64,000 bases of DNA from Pelagibacterium nitratireducens (GTDB lineage Bacteria > Pseudomonadota > Alphaproteobacteria > Rhizobiales > Devosiaceae). The position numbers and the translations under genes are program-made. The DNA is taken from positions 1,902,501 through 1,966,500 of the forward strand of contig NZ_CP146275.1 of the NCBI RefSeq assembly GCF_037044555.1, given 5' to 3'. How positions within the stretch are numbered: the first letter of the stretch is position 1; the number at the start of each line of letters is the position of its first letter. This document shows positions 46,930-56,300 of the stretch, piece by piece. The notes beneath the pieces were generated by a model. That model was not told where the DNA came from, ran no database searches, and saw only the letters and a program-made list of their open reading frames with translations.

Positions 46930-48234
46930 ATGTTCGACATCAAATGGATCAGTGCAAATCCTGAAGCGTTCGACGCCGCGCTCAAGACGCGCGGGATGGA
47001 GCCGGTTTCCGCATCTCTCGTTGCGCTCGACGATGAGCGGCGCGCGGTCGTGGCCGAGCTCAATTCGGTACAGGAAAAGCGCAACGCATCCTCGAAACTG
47101 ATCGGGCAGGCCAAGGCGCAAAAGGACGAGGCACGGGCGAGTGAATTGATGGCCGAAGTATCGGGCCTGAAAGACAGGCTCGGCGAACTCGAAGCGCGGG
47201 AAAAGGCGCTGACCGAGGAGATTCGGGCTGCGCTGTCGGTGATCCCCAATTTGCCAGCCGAGGGCGTGCCGGTGGGTGAAGACGAGGGCGACAATGTTCC
47301 CTATTTCCGAGCCAATGAATCCGAAGCGACGCGGCCGGCCAAGCCTAGTCTCGGCTTTGCGCCCAAGGAGCATTACGAACTCGGCGAAGCGATGGGCGGT
47401 ATGGATTTTGAAACCGCCGCCAAGCTTTCGGGCAGCCGGTTCGTGGTGCTCAAGGGGCAGATCGCACGGCTGGAGCGGGCGATTGGGCAGTTCATGATCG
47501 ATCTGCATGTGGATCAGCATGGATATACAGAGGTGCAGCCGCCGCTTTTGGTGAAGGATGATGCGCTCTTTGGCACCAACCAGCTTCCGAAATTTGAGGA
47601 AGATTTGTTCTTTGCCCCACACGGTGATGGGCGACTGGCGCTCATTCCGACGGCGGAGGTGCCGCTGACCAATTTCGTGCGCGAGTCGATCCTTCCCGAA
47701 GACGAACTGCCGTTGCGGTTTACGGCGCTGACGCCCTGTTTCCGGTCGGAAGCGGGGTCGGCGGGGCGCGATACGCGCGGGATGCTGCGCCAGCACCAGT
47801 TCAACAAGGTCGAGATGGTGTCGATCACGACGCCGGAGAAATCGGCCGACGAACATGAGCGGATGCTGGCTTGTGCCGAAGAGGTGCTCAAGCGGCTGGG
47901 CATCCATTATCGCGTCATGCAGCTTTGTACCGGCGATATGGGGTTCGGGGCGCGGCGGACCTATGACATCGAGGCGTGGCTGCCGGGGCAGGACACTTAT
48001 CGCGAGATCTCCTCGGTTTCGGTGTGCGGGGATTTCCAGGCGCGGCGCATGGATGCGCGCTATCGTGACGCCAATGGCAAGCCGCAATTCGTGCATACGC
48101 TCAACGGATCGGGCGTTGCCGTGGGGCGGGCGCTGATCGCTGTTATGGAAAACTACCAGAACGAAGATGGTTCGGTGACCATTCCCGATGCGCTGCGTCC
48201 TTATATGGGCGGGATCGAAAAGATCGGCGGATGA
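46930..48234 (+). CDS. serS: Seryl-tRNA synthetase
   Basis: A 434-residue class II synthetase. The N-terminal tRNA-binding coiled coil (~30-105) is followed by catalytic motif 2 ([24 protein letters not shown] in part, FNKVEM) and motif 3 ([16 protein letters not shown]). It charges tRNA-Ser and tRNA-Sec. The 72-bp gap to tatC is short enough for one transcript. The stop overlaps the surE start. Confidence 0.98.
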   Translation: MFDIKWISANPEAFDAALKTRGMEPVSASLVALDDERRAVVAELNSVQEKRNASSKLIGQAKAQKDEARASELMAEVSGLKDRLGELEAREKALTEEIRAALSVIPNLPAEGVPVGEDEGDNVPYFRANESEATRPAKPSLGFAPKEHYELGEAMGGMDFETAAKLSGSRFVVLKGQIARLERAIGQFMIDLHVDQHGYTEVQPPLLVKDDALFGTNQLPKFEEDLFFAPHGDGRLALIPTAEVPLTNFVRESILPEDELPLRFTALTPCFRSEAGSAGRDTRGMLRQHQFNKVEMVSITTPEKSADEHERMLACAEEVLKRLGIHYRVMQLCTGDMGFGARRTYDIEAWLPGQDTYREISSVSVCGDFQARRMDARYRDANGKPQFVHTLNGSGVAVGRALIAVMENYQNEDGSVTIPDALRPYMGGIEKIGG

Positions 48235-49022
48235 AAGCCAATCCTCGTATCCTTTTGACCAATGATGACGGCATCGACGCGCCGGGGCTCGCCGTACTGC
48301 TCGATGTTGCACGCCAACTGTCCAACGATGTGTGGGTGGTGGCGCCGGCAAACAACCAGAGCGGCACCGGGCACCGGATGACGTTCGGCTATGAAATCGA
48401 GATCGAGACACGCGGCGAGCGCATCTATTGTCTCGACGGCACGCCGGCTGACTGCGTGGTGGCCGGGATTACCCATGTGCTCAAGGACGGTCGTCCCGAT
48501 ATCGTCCTGTCAGGTGTCAATCGCGGGCAGAACCTTGGCGATATCATGCATTGCTCGGGGACGGCGGCGGGGGCGCGCGAGGGCGCGCTGCATGGTGCCA
48601 TCGGGATCGCGTTGAGCCAGGCCATGGATTACGACCATGGGCGCGACGAGATCGACTGGGGGCCGGCGGCTGAATTGGGGGCGGAAACGGTGCGGTCCAT
48701 TCTGGATGTGGCCGGAGCGCGCGACACCTATTTCAACGTCAATTTTCCGATCTGCGCGCCCCACGAGGTGAGCGGCATCAGGCTGGTGCCGCATCAGCGA
48801 TTCGCGCATTCGCCGTTCGAGCTGTATCCGAGCGACAATCCGGGCAAGCATTTCGTGACGATTCTGAATACGCCCAAACCTCTGGACGCGGGCGCGGATT
48901 TCCATATCCTGCATGAAGACAAGGCGATCACGGTGACCCCGCTCATGCTGCAGCAGACCGATATGAATTTCGTCCAGCGCCACGAAGGGCGATTGCCGTT
49001 CACGGGTCCTGGGCGGACCTAA
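48231..49022 (+). CDS. surE: 5'/3'-nucleotidase SurE
   Basis: A 263-residue SurE phosphatase. The metal site motif [12 protein letters not shown] begins near the N-terminus, followed by [19 protein letters not shown] and the [22 protein letters not shown] active-site loop (in part). It dephosphorylates nucleoside monophosphates in the stationary-phase and stress group with pcm, which follows at 17 bp. Confidence 0.96.
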   Translation: MKANPRILLTNDDGIDAPGLAVLLDVARQLSNDVWVVAPANNQSGTGHRMTFGYEIEIETRGERIYCLDGTPADCVVAGITHVLKDGRPDIVLSGVNRGQNLGDIMHCSGTAAGAREGALHGAIGIALSQAMDYDHGRDEIDWGPAAELGAETVRSILDVAGARDTYFNVNFPICAPHEVSGIRLVPHQRFAHSPFELYPSDNPGKHFVTILNTPKPLDAGADFHILHEDKAITVTPLMLQQTDMNFVQRHEGRLPFTGPGRT

Positions 49023-49039
49023 ACGAGGGGGCGGGGCGT

Positions 49040-49684
49040 TTGACCGATTACTGGGAAGCGCGGGCCGGCCTGATCCTGAACCTTCGCCAGCTCGGTGTGA
49101 CCGACCCGGACATCCTGCGCGCTTTCGAGACCGTTCCGCACGAAAAATTCGTGCCTGAGGATTTCGGCGACTACGCCTATCGCGAATCCTCGCTTCCCAT
49201 CGCGTGCGGTCAGTCGATCACGGCGCCCGGTCTTCTGGCGCAATTGCTGGTGCCGCTTGCGCCACAGGGCACCAACAAGGTGCTGGAGGTGGGGACGGGC
49301 TCGGGCTATTCGGCCGCGCTGCTGTCTCGGATGGCAAGGCGTGTATTCTCGATCGAAAAATACAGGACGCTGGCCAGCGGCGCGCAGGGGCGCTGGCAGG
49401 GGCTGGGCTATACCAACATTGTCGGGCTCAACGAGGATGGCCTTATGGGCCTCGAACAACAGGCGCCATTCGAGCGCATCCTTTTGACCGGGTCGGTGGG
49501 CGAGGTGCCCGAGGAGCTTGTCGAGCAGCTTGCCGACGGGGGAATTGCGGTGATGGCGGTCGGCGCGCCGTCAGACAGGCAGGCGATTTTGCGGATCGAA
49601 AGGGCCGATGACAGTTTCATCGAGACCGAAACGGGCACGGTGCGGCTGGCGCCGCTGAGCCCCGGCCGCGCGCGCGGCGCATAA
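49040..49684 (+). CDS. pcm: Protein-L-isoaspartate O-methyltransferase
   Basis: A 214-residue PIMT that repairs isoaspartyl residues using SAM. The family segments VPHEKFVPE, YRESSLPIACGQSITAP and the SAM loop VLEVGTGSGYSAALLS are present. The start is TTG at 49040, set by the family N-terminus; no nearby ATG keeps it. The classical surE-pcm-NlpD order is conserved. Confidence 0.95.
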   Translation: MTDYWEARAGLILNLRQLGVTDPDILRAFETVPHEKFVPEDFGDYAYRESSLPIACGQSITAPGLLAQLLVPLAPQGTNKVLEVGTGSGYSAALLSRMARRVFSIEKYRTLASGAQGRWQGLGYTNIVGLNEDGLMGLEQQAPFERILLTGSVGEVPEELVEQLADGGIAVMAVGAPSDRQAILRIERADDSFIETETGTVRLAPLSPGRARGA

Positions 49685-49729
49685 CTTTGCGTAATGGTAG
49701 CGTCTTTAAGCTCGTCTTTACCTTAACAA

Positions 49730-49756
49730 GTCTACTCTAATTTCCATTGAGTAGAC
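49730..49756 (+). promoter_or_regulatory. Inverted repeat in the leader of the NlpD-like gene
   Basis: A perfect 8-bp inverted repeat GTCTACTC / GAGTAGAC with an 11-base A+T-rich spacer, 20 bp before the start codon. The spacing would suit a dimeric repressor or a leader hairpin. The adjacent stretch is unusually A+T-rich for this genome, so a promoter is likely there. Confidence 0.35.
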
Positions 49757-49775
49757 GAGTTGACAGGCACTTCCC

Positions 49776-50948
49776 ATGACCTTGAGCGTAACGGGTTCCA
49801 ATCTGCGCAGCGCCGGCTCTGCACTTGCGATGAGTGTTGCCGCCCTCGTGTTGGCAGGGTGTTCCTCGATGGGTTCATTCGGAGGCGATTCCACGGTGAC
49901 GGGATCAACCTCGCGGATGGGTGGCGCCGCAGTGGGCCAGGCAATGCCAGCGTATCTGCCCCCAGCCAATATCGGTGGCGGGGCAACGGCAGTTGCCAAT
50001 ACCGGACCGGTCCTGATCGACCGGACGACCGCTTCGCCGGTCGGTACGCAGTCGGCCGTCGTCTCCCAGGATCTTCCCGCTTTGCAGCCGTCTTCAGTAA
50101 CGAGTACCCAAGCCATGCCTGCACAAACCGCCGCAGTATCCTCTCCTTCGCCAAATTCTTCCCAGCCCACCGCATCGAGCGCTCCGCAGCTCGGCGTGGT
50201 GCAGGGTGATACCTACAAGCACACAATCGCTTCGGGTGAATCGCTCTATACGATCGCCCGCCGCTACGATGTGAGCGCAACCGACGTGATCGCCGCCAAC
50301 AACATCACCTCGCCAGACAAGATTGTCGTCGGGCAGAGCCTGATCATTCCGGGGCGTCCCGATCTTCTGGCCCAGCGCGGGCAGACCCAGCAGGTCGCCG
50401 CGGTTTCGGGATCGCAAACCCTGACATCGCCGAACGGGGCGACCGCTGCCAATACGCAGACGGCAACGCCGGCGCCCGCCGCGGCCCCTGAGCCGGTGGA
50501 GCGGCCCGACGAAACTCAGCCAACCCAAGTGGCCGCAGCGCCAACGCAGCAGCCTACACCGGCCGCGACCGGTTCGGTGACCAGCGACAAGTTCCGCTGG
50601 CCGCTGTCGGGGCGGGTCATTACAGATTTCGCCGCTTCGCGCGGCACCGGCATCAATATCGAAGCGCCGGAAGGCACCTCGGTGCGCGCCGCCGAAAATG
50701 GCGAAGTCATCTATGTTGGCAACGCCGTCGAGGGCTATGGCAATCTGGTGCTGGTCAAGCACGCCAATGGCTTTGTGTCGGCTTATGCGCACCTCAACAC
50801 GATCGGGGTTGTCAAAGGCGATGCCATATCGCGCGGCGATGCCATCGGCACAGTGGGCATGACCGGATCGGTCAGCCGCCCTCAGCTTCACTTCGAGCTG
50901 CGCAAGGGCGCGACGCCGGTCGATCCGATGCCGCTTCTGGCCGGCTAG
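49776..50948 (+). CDS. LysM-M23 peptidoglycan-binding lipoprotein (NlpD-like)
   Basis: A 390-residue lipoprotein: lipobox LAGC near residue 29, a Ser/Thr/Pro/Ala linker, a LysM domain (YKHTIASGESLYTIARRYDV to QSLIIPG) and a C-terminal M23 (LytM) domain. The zinc ligands are not conserved: the HxxxD position reads GTGINIEAP and HxH reads QLHFE. It is therefore predicted to be a non-catalytic amidase activator like NlpD/EnvC or DipM rather than a hydrolase. ATG 49776. Confidence 0.92.
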   Translation: MTLSVTGSNLRSAGSALAMSVAALVLAGCSSMGSFGGDSTVTGSTSRMGGAAVGQAMPAYLPPANIGGGATAVANTGPVLIDRTTASPVGTQSAVVSQDLPALQPSSVTSTQAMPAQTAAVSSPSPNSSQPTASSAPQLGVVQGDTYKHTIASGESLYTIARRYDVSATDVIAANNITSPDKIVVGQSLIIPGRPDLLAQRGQTQQVAAVSGSQTLTSPNGATAANTQTATPAPAAAPEPVERPDETQPTQVAAAPTQQPTPAATGSVTSDKFRWPLSGRVITDFAASRGTGINIEAPEGTSVRAAENGEVIYVGNAVEGYGNLVLVKHANGFVSAYAHLNTIGVVKGDAISRGDAIGTVGMTGSVSRPQLHFELRKGATPVDPMPLLAG

Positions 50949-50986
50949 ACGGCTTTACAAATACTGGTAGGCAATGCTCCTTGTTG

Positions 50987-51016
50987 GGGCCGGTCCAGGA
51001 GGGCCGGCCCTTTCGT
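50987..51016 (+). terminator. Terminator of the NlpD-like gene
   Basis: A 10-bp GC-rich stem with one G-T pair (GGGCCGGTCC 50987-50996, GGGCCGGCCC 51001-51010) followed by TTTCGTTTGTT. It also separates the converging DUF815 gene. Confidence 0.75.
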
Positions 51017-51019
51017 TTG

Positions 51020-51901
51020 TTAGCCGATCGACTTGCCTTTGATACCAGCGAGGTGGCGGACGAACTGGATGGCGACGCGGCCGGAACGGGATCCGCGAGT
51101 CGCCGACCACTCGATGGCCAAAGCGCGCAGTTCGTCCTCGCCGACCTCTATGCCGTAGTGAGCGACATAGTTACGCACCATGGCGAGATAGGTATCCTGA
51201 TCGCAATTGTGAAAGCCCAGCCAGAGGCCGAAACGGTCCGAAAGCGAGACCTTTTCCTCGACCGCTTCGCTGGGATTGATGGCCGTCGAGCGCTCGTTTT
51301 CGATCATGTCGCGCGGCATCAGGTGGCGGCGGTTCGAGGTTGCGTAGAACAGGGTGTTGGCAGGGCGTCCTTCGAGCCCGCCGTCGAGTACGGATTTGAG
51401 GGCCTTGTAGCTGGACTCGTCGCGATCGAAACTGAGGTCGTCGCAATAGATGATGAAGCGCTCGGGCCGGTCCACAAGGAAGCGCAGAAGCACGGGCAGG
51501 GTGGCGATGTCCTCGCGGGCGATCTCGATGAGGATGAGGCGGGAAAGCCCCGGTTCTCCGGAGGTTTCGATGTGACCGTGAATCGCCTTGACCATCGAGG
51601 ACTTGCCCATGCCGCGGGCGCCCCAGAGCAGGGCATTGTTGGCGCCGTGGCCGCGGGCGAAGGCGAGGGTGTTGTCCAAAAGGATGTCGCGCAGATGGGT
51701 CACACCCTCGAGCAGGTTGAGCGGGATGCGGTTGACGCTGCGCACCGGGCGCAGGATGTGGTCGGCGCCGTCCCAGAGATAGGCGTTTATTCCGTCCTCG
51801 ATCCGTGCGGTCGCTTCGGCGTTTCCGGCCATGGTGTCGAGCGTGCGCGCGATCTTTTCGAGCGACGCGGAAATGGCCGAAAGCTTGTCTGTATTTTCCA
51901 C
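51020..51901 (-). CDS. DUF815 family AAA+ ATPase
   Basis: A 293-residue P-loop ATPase (DUF815). Walker A GARGMGKSS, Walker B FIIYCDDLSF, and an AAA-like sensor segment TLFYATSNRRHLMPR. The start is taken as GTG 51901 in an AGGGA context; an extension to 52006 is not family-like. Function in bacteria is unknown. It is embedded, on the opposite strand, between the NlpD-like gene and yajC. Confidence 0.88.
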   Translation of the reverse strand: MENTDKLSAISASLEKIARTLDTMAGNAEATARIEDGINAYLWDGADHILRPVRSVNRIPLNLLEGVTHLRDILLDNTLAFARGHGANNALLWGARGMGKSSMVKAIHGHIETSGEPGLSRLILIEIAREDIATLPVLLRFLVDRPERFIIYCDDLSFDRDESSYKALKSVLDGGLEGRPANTLFYATSNRRHLMPRDMIENERSTAINPSEAVEEKVSLSDRFGLWLGFHNCDQDTYLAMVRNYVAHYGIEVGEDELRALAIEWSATRGSRSGRVAIQFVRHLAGIKGKSIG

Positions 51902-52066
51902 TGGAGAATAGTCCCTGAATGTGCCCGATAGGCTTTGCCTTTCGCCGGGCCCGCTAGTATAGTCCGCGCGATTTTTTGGGAGCAAAATACCTGCCCAAAA
52001 CCGCAAGCGTCCCTATATGGGACAATCAGTCCTGCTTTGACAAGCAGACCGCTACGGAGTGCCTTA

Positions 52067-52402
52067 ATGTTCGTTACGCCAGCCTTTGCCCAGGGTGCAG
52101 CAGCACCCTCCGGGATGGACTTTATTTCCAGCTTTATTCCCATCATCCTGCTTATCGCCATTTTCTGGTTCCTTATCTTCCGCCCGCAGCAGAAGCGGAT
52201 GAAGACCCATCAGGCCATGCTGGCGGCCGTGAAGCGGGGCGATACCATCGTCACCAATGGTGGTGTCGTGGGCAAGGTGACCAAGGCCGTCGACGGCGAA
52301 GACCTGGAAGTGGAAATCGCAACCGGGGTCAAGATCAAGGTCGTTCGGACCATGATTTCGGACGTGCGGACCAAATCCGAGCCGGTCAACGACAACAAAT
52401 AG
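52067..52402 (+). CDS. yajC: Preprotein translocase accessory protein YajC
   Basis: A 111-residue YajC with one membrane helix (FIPIILLIAIFWFLIFRPQQKRMK in part) and a soluble domain (VKRGDTIVTNGGVVGKVTK). It associates with SecDF and YidC. ATG 52067 is 8 bases after GGAG. Directly upstream of secDF. Confidence 0.96.
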   Translation: MFVTPAFAQGAAAPSGMDFISSFIPIILLIAIFWFLIFRPQQKRMKTHQAMLAAVKRGDTIVTNGGVVGKVTKAVDGEDLEVEIATGVKIKVVRTMISDVRTKSEPVNDNK

Positions 52403-52506
52403 TCGATTGATTTATCCGCCGGGCCAGCGCCTTGCGAACGCGAACCGATAGCGCCGGCGTGCCTAGAGCGCCGGCGCTATGGATCATTAAAAAACAAAGG
52501 TTTCCC

Positions 52507-55053
52507 ATGAAGTTCCCGCCGTTCCGGACCATTGCCGTTCTTCTGGTGACGCTGCTCAGCGTCCTGGCGGTCTTGCCGAATTTCCTCAGTGAGCAGACCA
52601 AGGCCGGTTTGCCGGACTGGCTGCCGAACCAGGAAATCGTGCTCGGTCTCGATCTGCAGGGCGGGTCGCACCTTCTGTTGCAGGTCAACCGCGACGATAT
52701 CGTCGAGGGTCGGATCAGCGACATCCGGCGCGATGCACGCGCCACTCTGATCGAGGCGGGTATCGGGAGCCTGATTACCACCGACGGCGCGACGCTCAAT
52801 GTCGAATTGACCGATCCGAGCCAGCTCGACGCGGCGCAGGCAGCGCTCGAGCCGCTCGCGCAGCCGGCAGAGGGTGGGATTTTCGGCGGCGGCACGGCGG
52901 CGCCCGAGATCGATATTGCCACATCGGGCGGCCGTATCCTGATTACGCTGACCGAGGACGCCATTTCGAGCCGCATGTCCTCGCTTGTGGCGCAGTCGCT
53001 CGAGGTTATCCGCAGCCGTATCGACGAGGTGGGAACGACCGAGCCGATCATCCAGCGCCAGGGCGAAGACCGGATCCTGGTGCAGGTGCCCGGTTTCGGC
53101 GATTCCGAGAGGCTCAAGGACCTGATCAGCCAGACGGCGCGTTTGACGTTCCATCTGGTCTATCCCTCGATGAGCGCGGCTCAGGCGCAGGCCCAGGGCC
53201 TGCCGGCGGGGACGATGATCGTGCCCAGCACCGACGGGTTCGACGAATTGCTTTATGAGGACGTGGCCATTGGTGGCGAGGAACTCGTGGATGCACAGCC
53301 CTCGTTCGACCAGAACAGCCAGCCGGTCGTCTCTTTCCGCTTCAACACCCAGGGCGCGATCACGTTCGGCGAAATCACATCGGAGAATGTCGGGCGCCGG
53401 TTTGCCATCGTGCTCGACGGCCAGGTGATCACCGCGCCGACCATCCAGCAGTCCATCACCGGCGGCACAGGCCAGATCTCAGGCAATTTCACATCCGAGT
53501 CGGCGAGCGATCTGGCGGTACTGCTGCGCGCGGGCGCGCTTCCGGCGACGCTCGATATTGTCGAGGAACGCACGGTGGGTCCGAGCCTTGGCGCGGACTC
53601 GATCAATGCGGGGGTGACCGCGGGGCTGATCGGTACGGCGGGCGTGGTGCTGTTCATGCTGGCGGCCTACGGGCTGTTCGGGGTGTTTGCCAATATCGCG
53701 CTGGTGCTCAATATCGGCATGATCCTGGCGGCACTTTCAACGCTGGGGGCGACGCTGACGCTTCCGGGCATCGCCGGTATCGTTTTGACTGTCGGTATGG
53801 CCGTTGATTCCAACGTGCTGATTTTCGAGCGCATACGCGAGGAACTGGGGGCAGGGCGATCTCCGTTCCAGGCCATCGATTCAGGGTTCAAGCGGGCGAT
53901 GACCACCATCATCGACGCCAACGTCACGACGCTTATTGCGGCCGTTGTACTGTTCTTCCTCGGCTCGGGGCCGGTTCAGGGCTTTGCCGTGACGCTGGCG
54001 ATCGGCGTTCTGACCACGATGTTCACCGCTTATCTGGTGACCCAGCTTTTGGTGACGACCTGGTTCCAGAACCGGCGTCCCAAGACGCTCAAGGTCAACA
54101 TACTGGAGCGCTTTCTGCCGCTTGAGCCCAAGCTGCCTTTCATGAGCTGGCGCAAGTTCGGCTTTGCCTTCACGCTGGTGCTGCTGGTCAGCACCGTTGC
54201 GCTGGAAGCCTCGCGCGGGCTCAATCTGGGCATCGATTTTACCGGCGGTAGCGCCATCGAATTGCAGGCCAATGACGGAGACGCCGATATCGGCGATCTG
54301 CGCACCCGGCTGGGCGATCTCGGGATCGGGGAAGTGCAGGTTCAGGAATTCGGCTCGCCCTCGGACGTTCTTGTGCGCATCGGTACGCAGGACGGCGACG
54401 AGACCGCCCAGCAAGCGGCCGTGCAGCAAGTGACCGATGCTGTTGCCGAGGACTACGAGGTGCGGCGCACCGAGGCGGTGAGCGGCACGGTATCGTCGGA
54501 ACTGGCGTTCAACGGTATCGTGGGCATACTGGTGGCGATGTTGGGCATCGTGATCTATGTCTGGCTGCGATTCGAGTGGCAGTTCAGCGTCGGCGCCATT
54601 ATGGCGCTGGTTCACGACGTGGTGCTCACCGTGGGGTTGTTCGCCCTGCTCCAACTCGAGTTCAATCTTTCGAGTATCGCGGCCGTGCTGACAGTGATCG
54701 GTTACTCGCTCAACGATACTGTGGTGATCTATGACCGGATTCGCGAGAATCTGGCCAAGTACAAGCGGATCAGCCTGTCGGAAATCATCAACATGTCGCT
54801 GAACCAGACGCTGACGCGGACCATCCTGACCGGTGGCACGACGGCGCTGGCGCTGATCGCGCTGGTGATCTTTGGCGGCGAAGTGATCCGCAGCTTCACC
54901 CTGGCCATGGCCTGGGGCGTGTTTGTGGGCACTTATTCATCGGTGTTCGTTTCGGCGCCAATCCTGCTCTATCTGGGCGTCAAGACGCGTGCCGAGACCG
55001 AAGTGAGCGACAAGCCCAAGCCTGAGCGCCGCGCCGACGGCGCTGCGGTTTAG
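52507..55053 (+). CDS. secDF: Fused protein-export membrane protein SecD-SecF
   Basis: An 848-residue fusion of SecD and SecF, about 12 membrane segments. SecD part: GLDLQGGSHLLLQV and the P1 domain, then GMAVDSNVLIFERIREEL. SecF part, from ~540: GLNLGIDFTGG and YSLNDTVVIYDRIREN. It uses the proton gradient to pull proteins out of the Sec channel. The fused form is common in alphaproteobacteria. ATG 52507 with AAAGG at 7 bases. Confidence 0.97.
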   Translation: MKFPPFRTIAVLLVTLLSVLAVLPNFLSEQTKAGLPDWLPNQEIVLGLDLQGGSHLLLQVNRDDIVEGRISDIRRDARATLIEAGIGSLITTDGATLNVELTDPSQLDAAQAALEPLAQPAEGGIFGGGTAAPEIDIATSGGRILITLTEDAISSRMSSLVAQSLEVIRSRIDEVGTTEPIIQRQGEDRILVQVPGFGDSERLKDLISQTARLTFHLVYPSMSAAQAQAQGLPAGTMIVPSTDGFDELLYEDVAIGGEELVDAQPSFDQNSQPVVSFRFNTQGAITFGEITSENVGRRFAIVLDGQVITAPTIQQSITGGTGQISGNFTSESASDLAVLLRAGALPATLDIVEERTVGPSLGADSINAGVTAGLIGTAGVVLFMLAAYGLFGVFANIALVLNIGMILAALSTLGATLTLPGIAGIVLTVGMAVDSNVLIFERIREELGAGRSPFQAIDSGFKRAMTTIIDANVTTLIAAVVLFFLGSGPVQGFAVTLAIGVLTTMFTAYLVTQLLVTTWFQNRRPKTLKVNILERFLPLEPKLPFMSWRKFGFAFTLVLLVSTVALEASRGLNLGIDFTGGSAIELQANDGDADIGDLRTRLGDLGIGEVQVQEFGSPSDVLVRIGTQDGDETAQQAAVQQVTDAVAEDYEVRRTEAVSGTVSSELAFNGIVGILVAMLGIVIYVWLRFEWQFSVGAIMALVHDVVLTVGLFALLQLEFNLSSIAAVLTVIGYSLNDTVVIYDRIRENLAKYKRISLSEIINMSLNQTLTRTILTGGTTALALIALVIFGGEVIRSFTLAMAWGVFVGTYSSVFVSAPILLYLGVKTRAETEVSDKPKPERRADGAAV

Positions 55054-55058
55054 CGCCC

Positions 55059-55451
55059 GTGGCCTGGGAAGCAGGTCAGGGACACTATCCCTATCAGGCG
55101 ACGATCGACGCCTATGGCGATGGCGGGTTCCGTTTCGCAGAGATGTCGCATCGGGGCTCGCTGATCTGCCTGCCTTCGGGAATGTACGCCTGGGACGTCG
55201 ACGCCGCCGGGGACGTGACGCTCGCCTCCCTTACGCGGGTCATCGAGAATGCCGACAACATCGACGTTCTGCTGATCGGCATGGGTCCCGATATTGCCGC
55301 GATCGCACCTGAAATCCGTTCGGCATTGCGCGAGAAGGGTGTGATTGTCGAGGCGGTTTCGACCGGCAGCGCCATTCGGACCTATAATGTGCTGTTGGCC
55401 GAGAATCGGGCAGTTGGCGCGGCGCTGATCAGCGTCGAAAAGGCGCGCTAG
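55059..55451 (+). CDS. Mth938-like domain (DUF498/AAMDC-type) protein
   Basis: A 130-residue protein of the Mth938-like fold. The family phrases IDAYGDGGFRFAEMSHRGSLICLPSG (in part) and VLLIGMGPDI are visible, with EAVSTGSAIRTYNVLLAENR near the end. It starts with GTG 55059, five bases after secDF. The function is unsettled; homologues are linked to respiratory complex I assembly (NDUFAF3). It is adjacent to an NDUFAF6-like protein. Confidence 0.9.
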   Translation: MAWEAGQGHYPYQATIDAYGDGGFRFAEMSHRGSLICLPSGMYAWDVDAAGDVTLASLTRVIENADNIDVLLIGMGPDIAAIAPEIRSALREKGVIVEAVSTGSAIRTYNVLLAENRAVGAALISVEKAR

Positions 55452-56297
55452 ATGAGCGACAGTTTTGCGCTTGCGGCGGATCAATTGCGCGAACTCGATC
55501 GGGATCGTTACGCCGCCAGCCTTGTCATTCCGAGCGAGCACCGCGCGGCGATGCAATCGATTTTCGCCTTTTCCGCCGAGGTCGCAGCGATCCGTGAGCG
55601 GGTTTCAGAGCCGACGCCGGGTGAGATCCGGCTGCAATGGTGGGTCGATGCCGTCGAGGGGGAAGGGCACGGCGCCATTGCCAGCAATCCGGTGGCGGAC
55701 GCGTTGTTCAGAACGCTTGAGCGCCATGAATTGCCCGGCGGTCCGCTGCTGCGGCTGCTGGCGGCGCGGCGATTCGATCTCTATCACGATCCCATGCCCG
55801 ATATCGGCCAGTTCGAAGGCTATGCTGGCGAGACGGTTTCGGTGCTCTACCAATATGCCGCGATGATTCTTGCGGGCGGACCGGTGGACGAGGCCGCTGA
55901 CGCTGCCGGGCATCTGGGGGTGGCGCAGGCGCTTGCCGGCCACGTTCGGGCCTTTGGCTACAATGCGTCACGCCAGCAGCTTTTCCTGCCCTTGGCGCTG
56001 TTTGCGGCGCACGGCGTGCGCGAGGCCGACATTTATGCCGGCAAGGACAGCGACGGGGTTCGGGCGGCGTTGGCACAGGCGGGCGACCTGGCGCAGACGC
56101 ATGCCGAAAAGGCGGCTTTTGCCATTGCCGGCCTGGATGCGGGCATAAAACCGGCGTTTGCCAGCCTGGCACTGGTCAGGGCCGATATTCGCGCACTGGC
56201 CCGGCAAATCGAGCAGCCCTTCACGGCACTGCCGGCGCCGTCGGCGTTCAGTCGCCTCTGGTCCGTCATATGGTGGCAGTTGCGAAACGGCCGCTGA
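55452..56297 (+). CDS. Squalene/phytoene synthase-like protein (NDUFAF6 type)
   Basis: A 281-residue isoprenoid-synthase-fold protein that keeps the WWVDAVEG helix region and overall layout. The first aspartate-rich active-site motif of true synthases is replaced here by FAFSAEVAAIRE. This points to a non-enzymatic role like NDUFAF6, a complex I assembly factor. It directly follows the Mth938-like gene (stop and start one base apart), which strengthens that inference. No carotenoid or hopanoid genes are nearby. Confidence 0.85.
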   Translation: MSDSFALAADQLRELDRDRYAASLVIPSEHRAAMQSIFAFSAEVAAIRERVSEPTPGEIRLQWWVDAVEGEGHGAIASNPVADALFRTLERHELPGGPLLRLLAARRFDLYHDPMPDIGQFEGYAGETVSVLYQYAAMILAGGPVDEAADAAGHLGVAQALAGHVRAFGYNASRQQLFLPLALFAAHGVREADIYAGKDSDGVRAALAQAGDLAQTHAEKAAFAIAGLDAGIKPAFASLALVRADIRALARQIEQPFTALPAPSAFSRLWSVIWWQLRNGR

Positions 56298-56300
56298 AGA

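Noticed and set aside
49708..49740. Possible CtrA site (TTAA-N7-TTTA) before the NlpD-like gene
   Set aside because: Second half-site mismatches and there is no supporting second site; the evidence is too weak to annotate.
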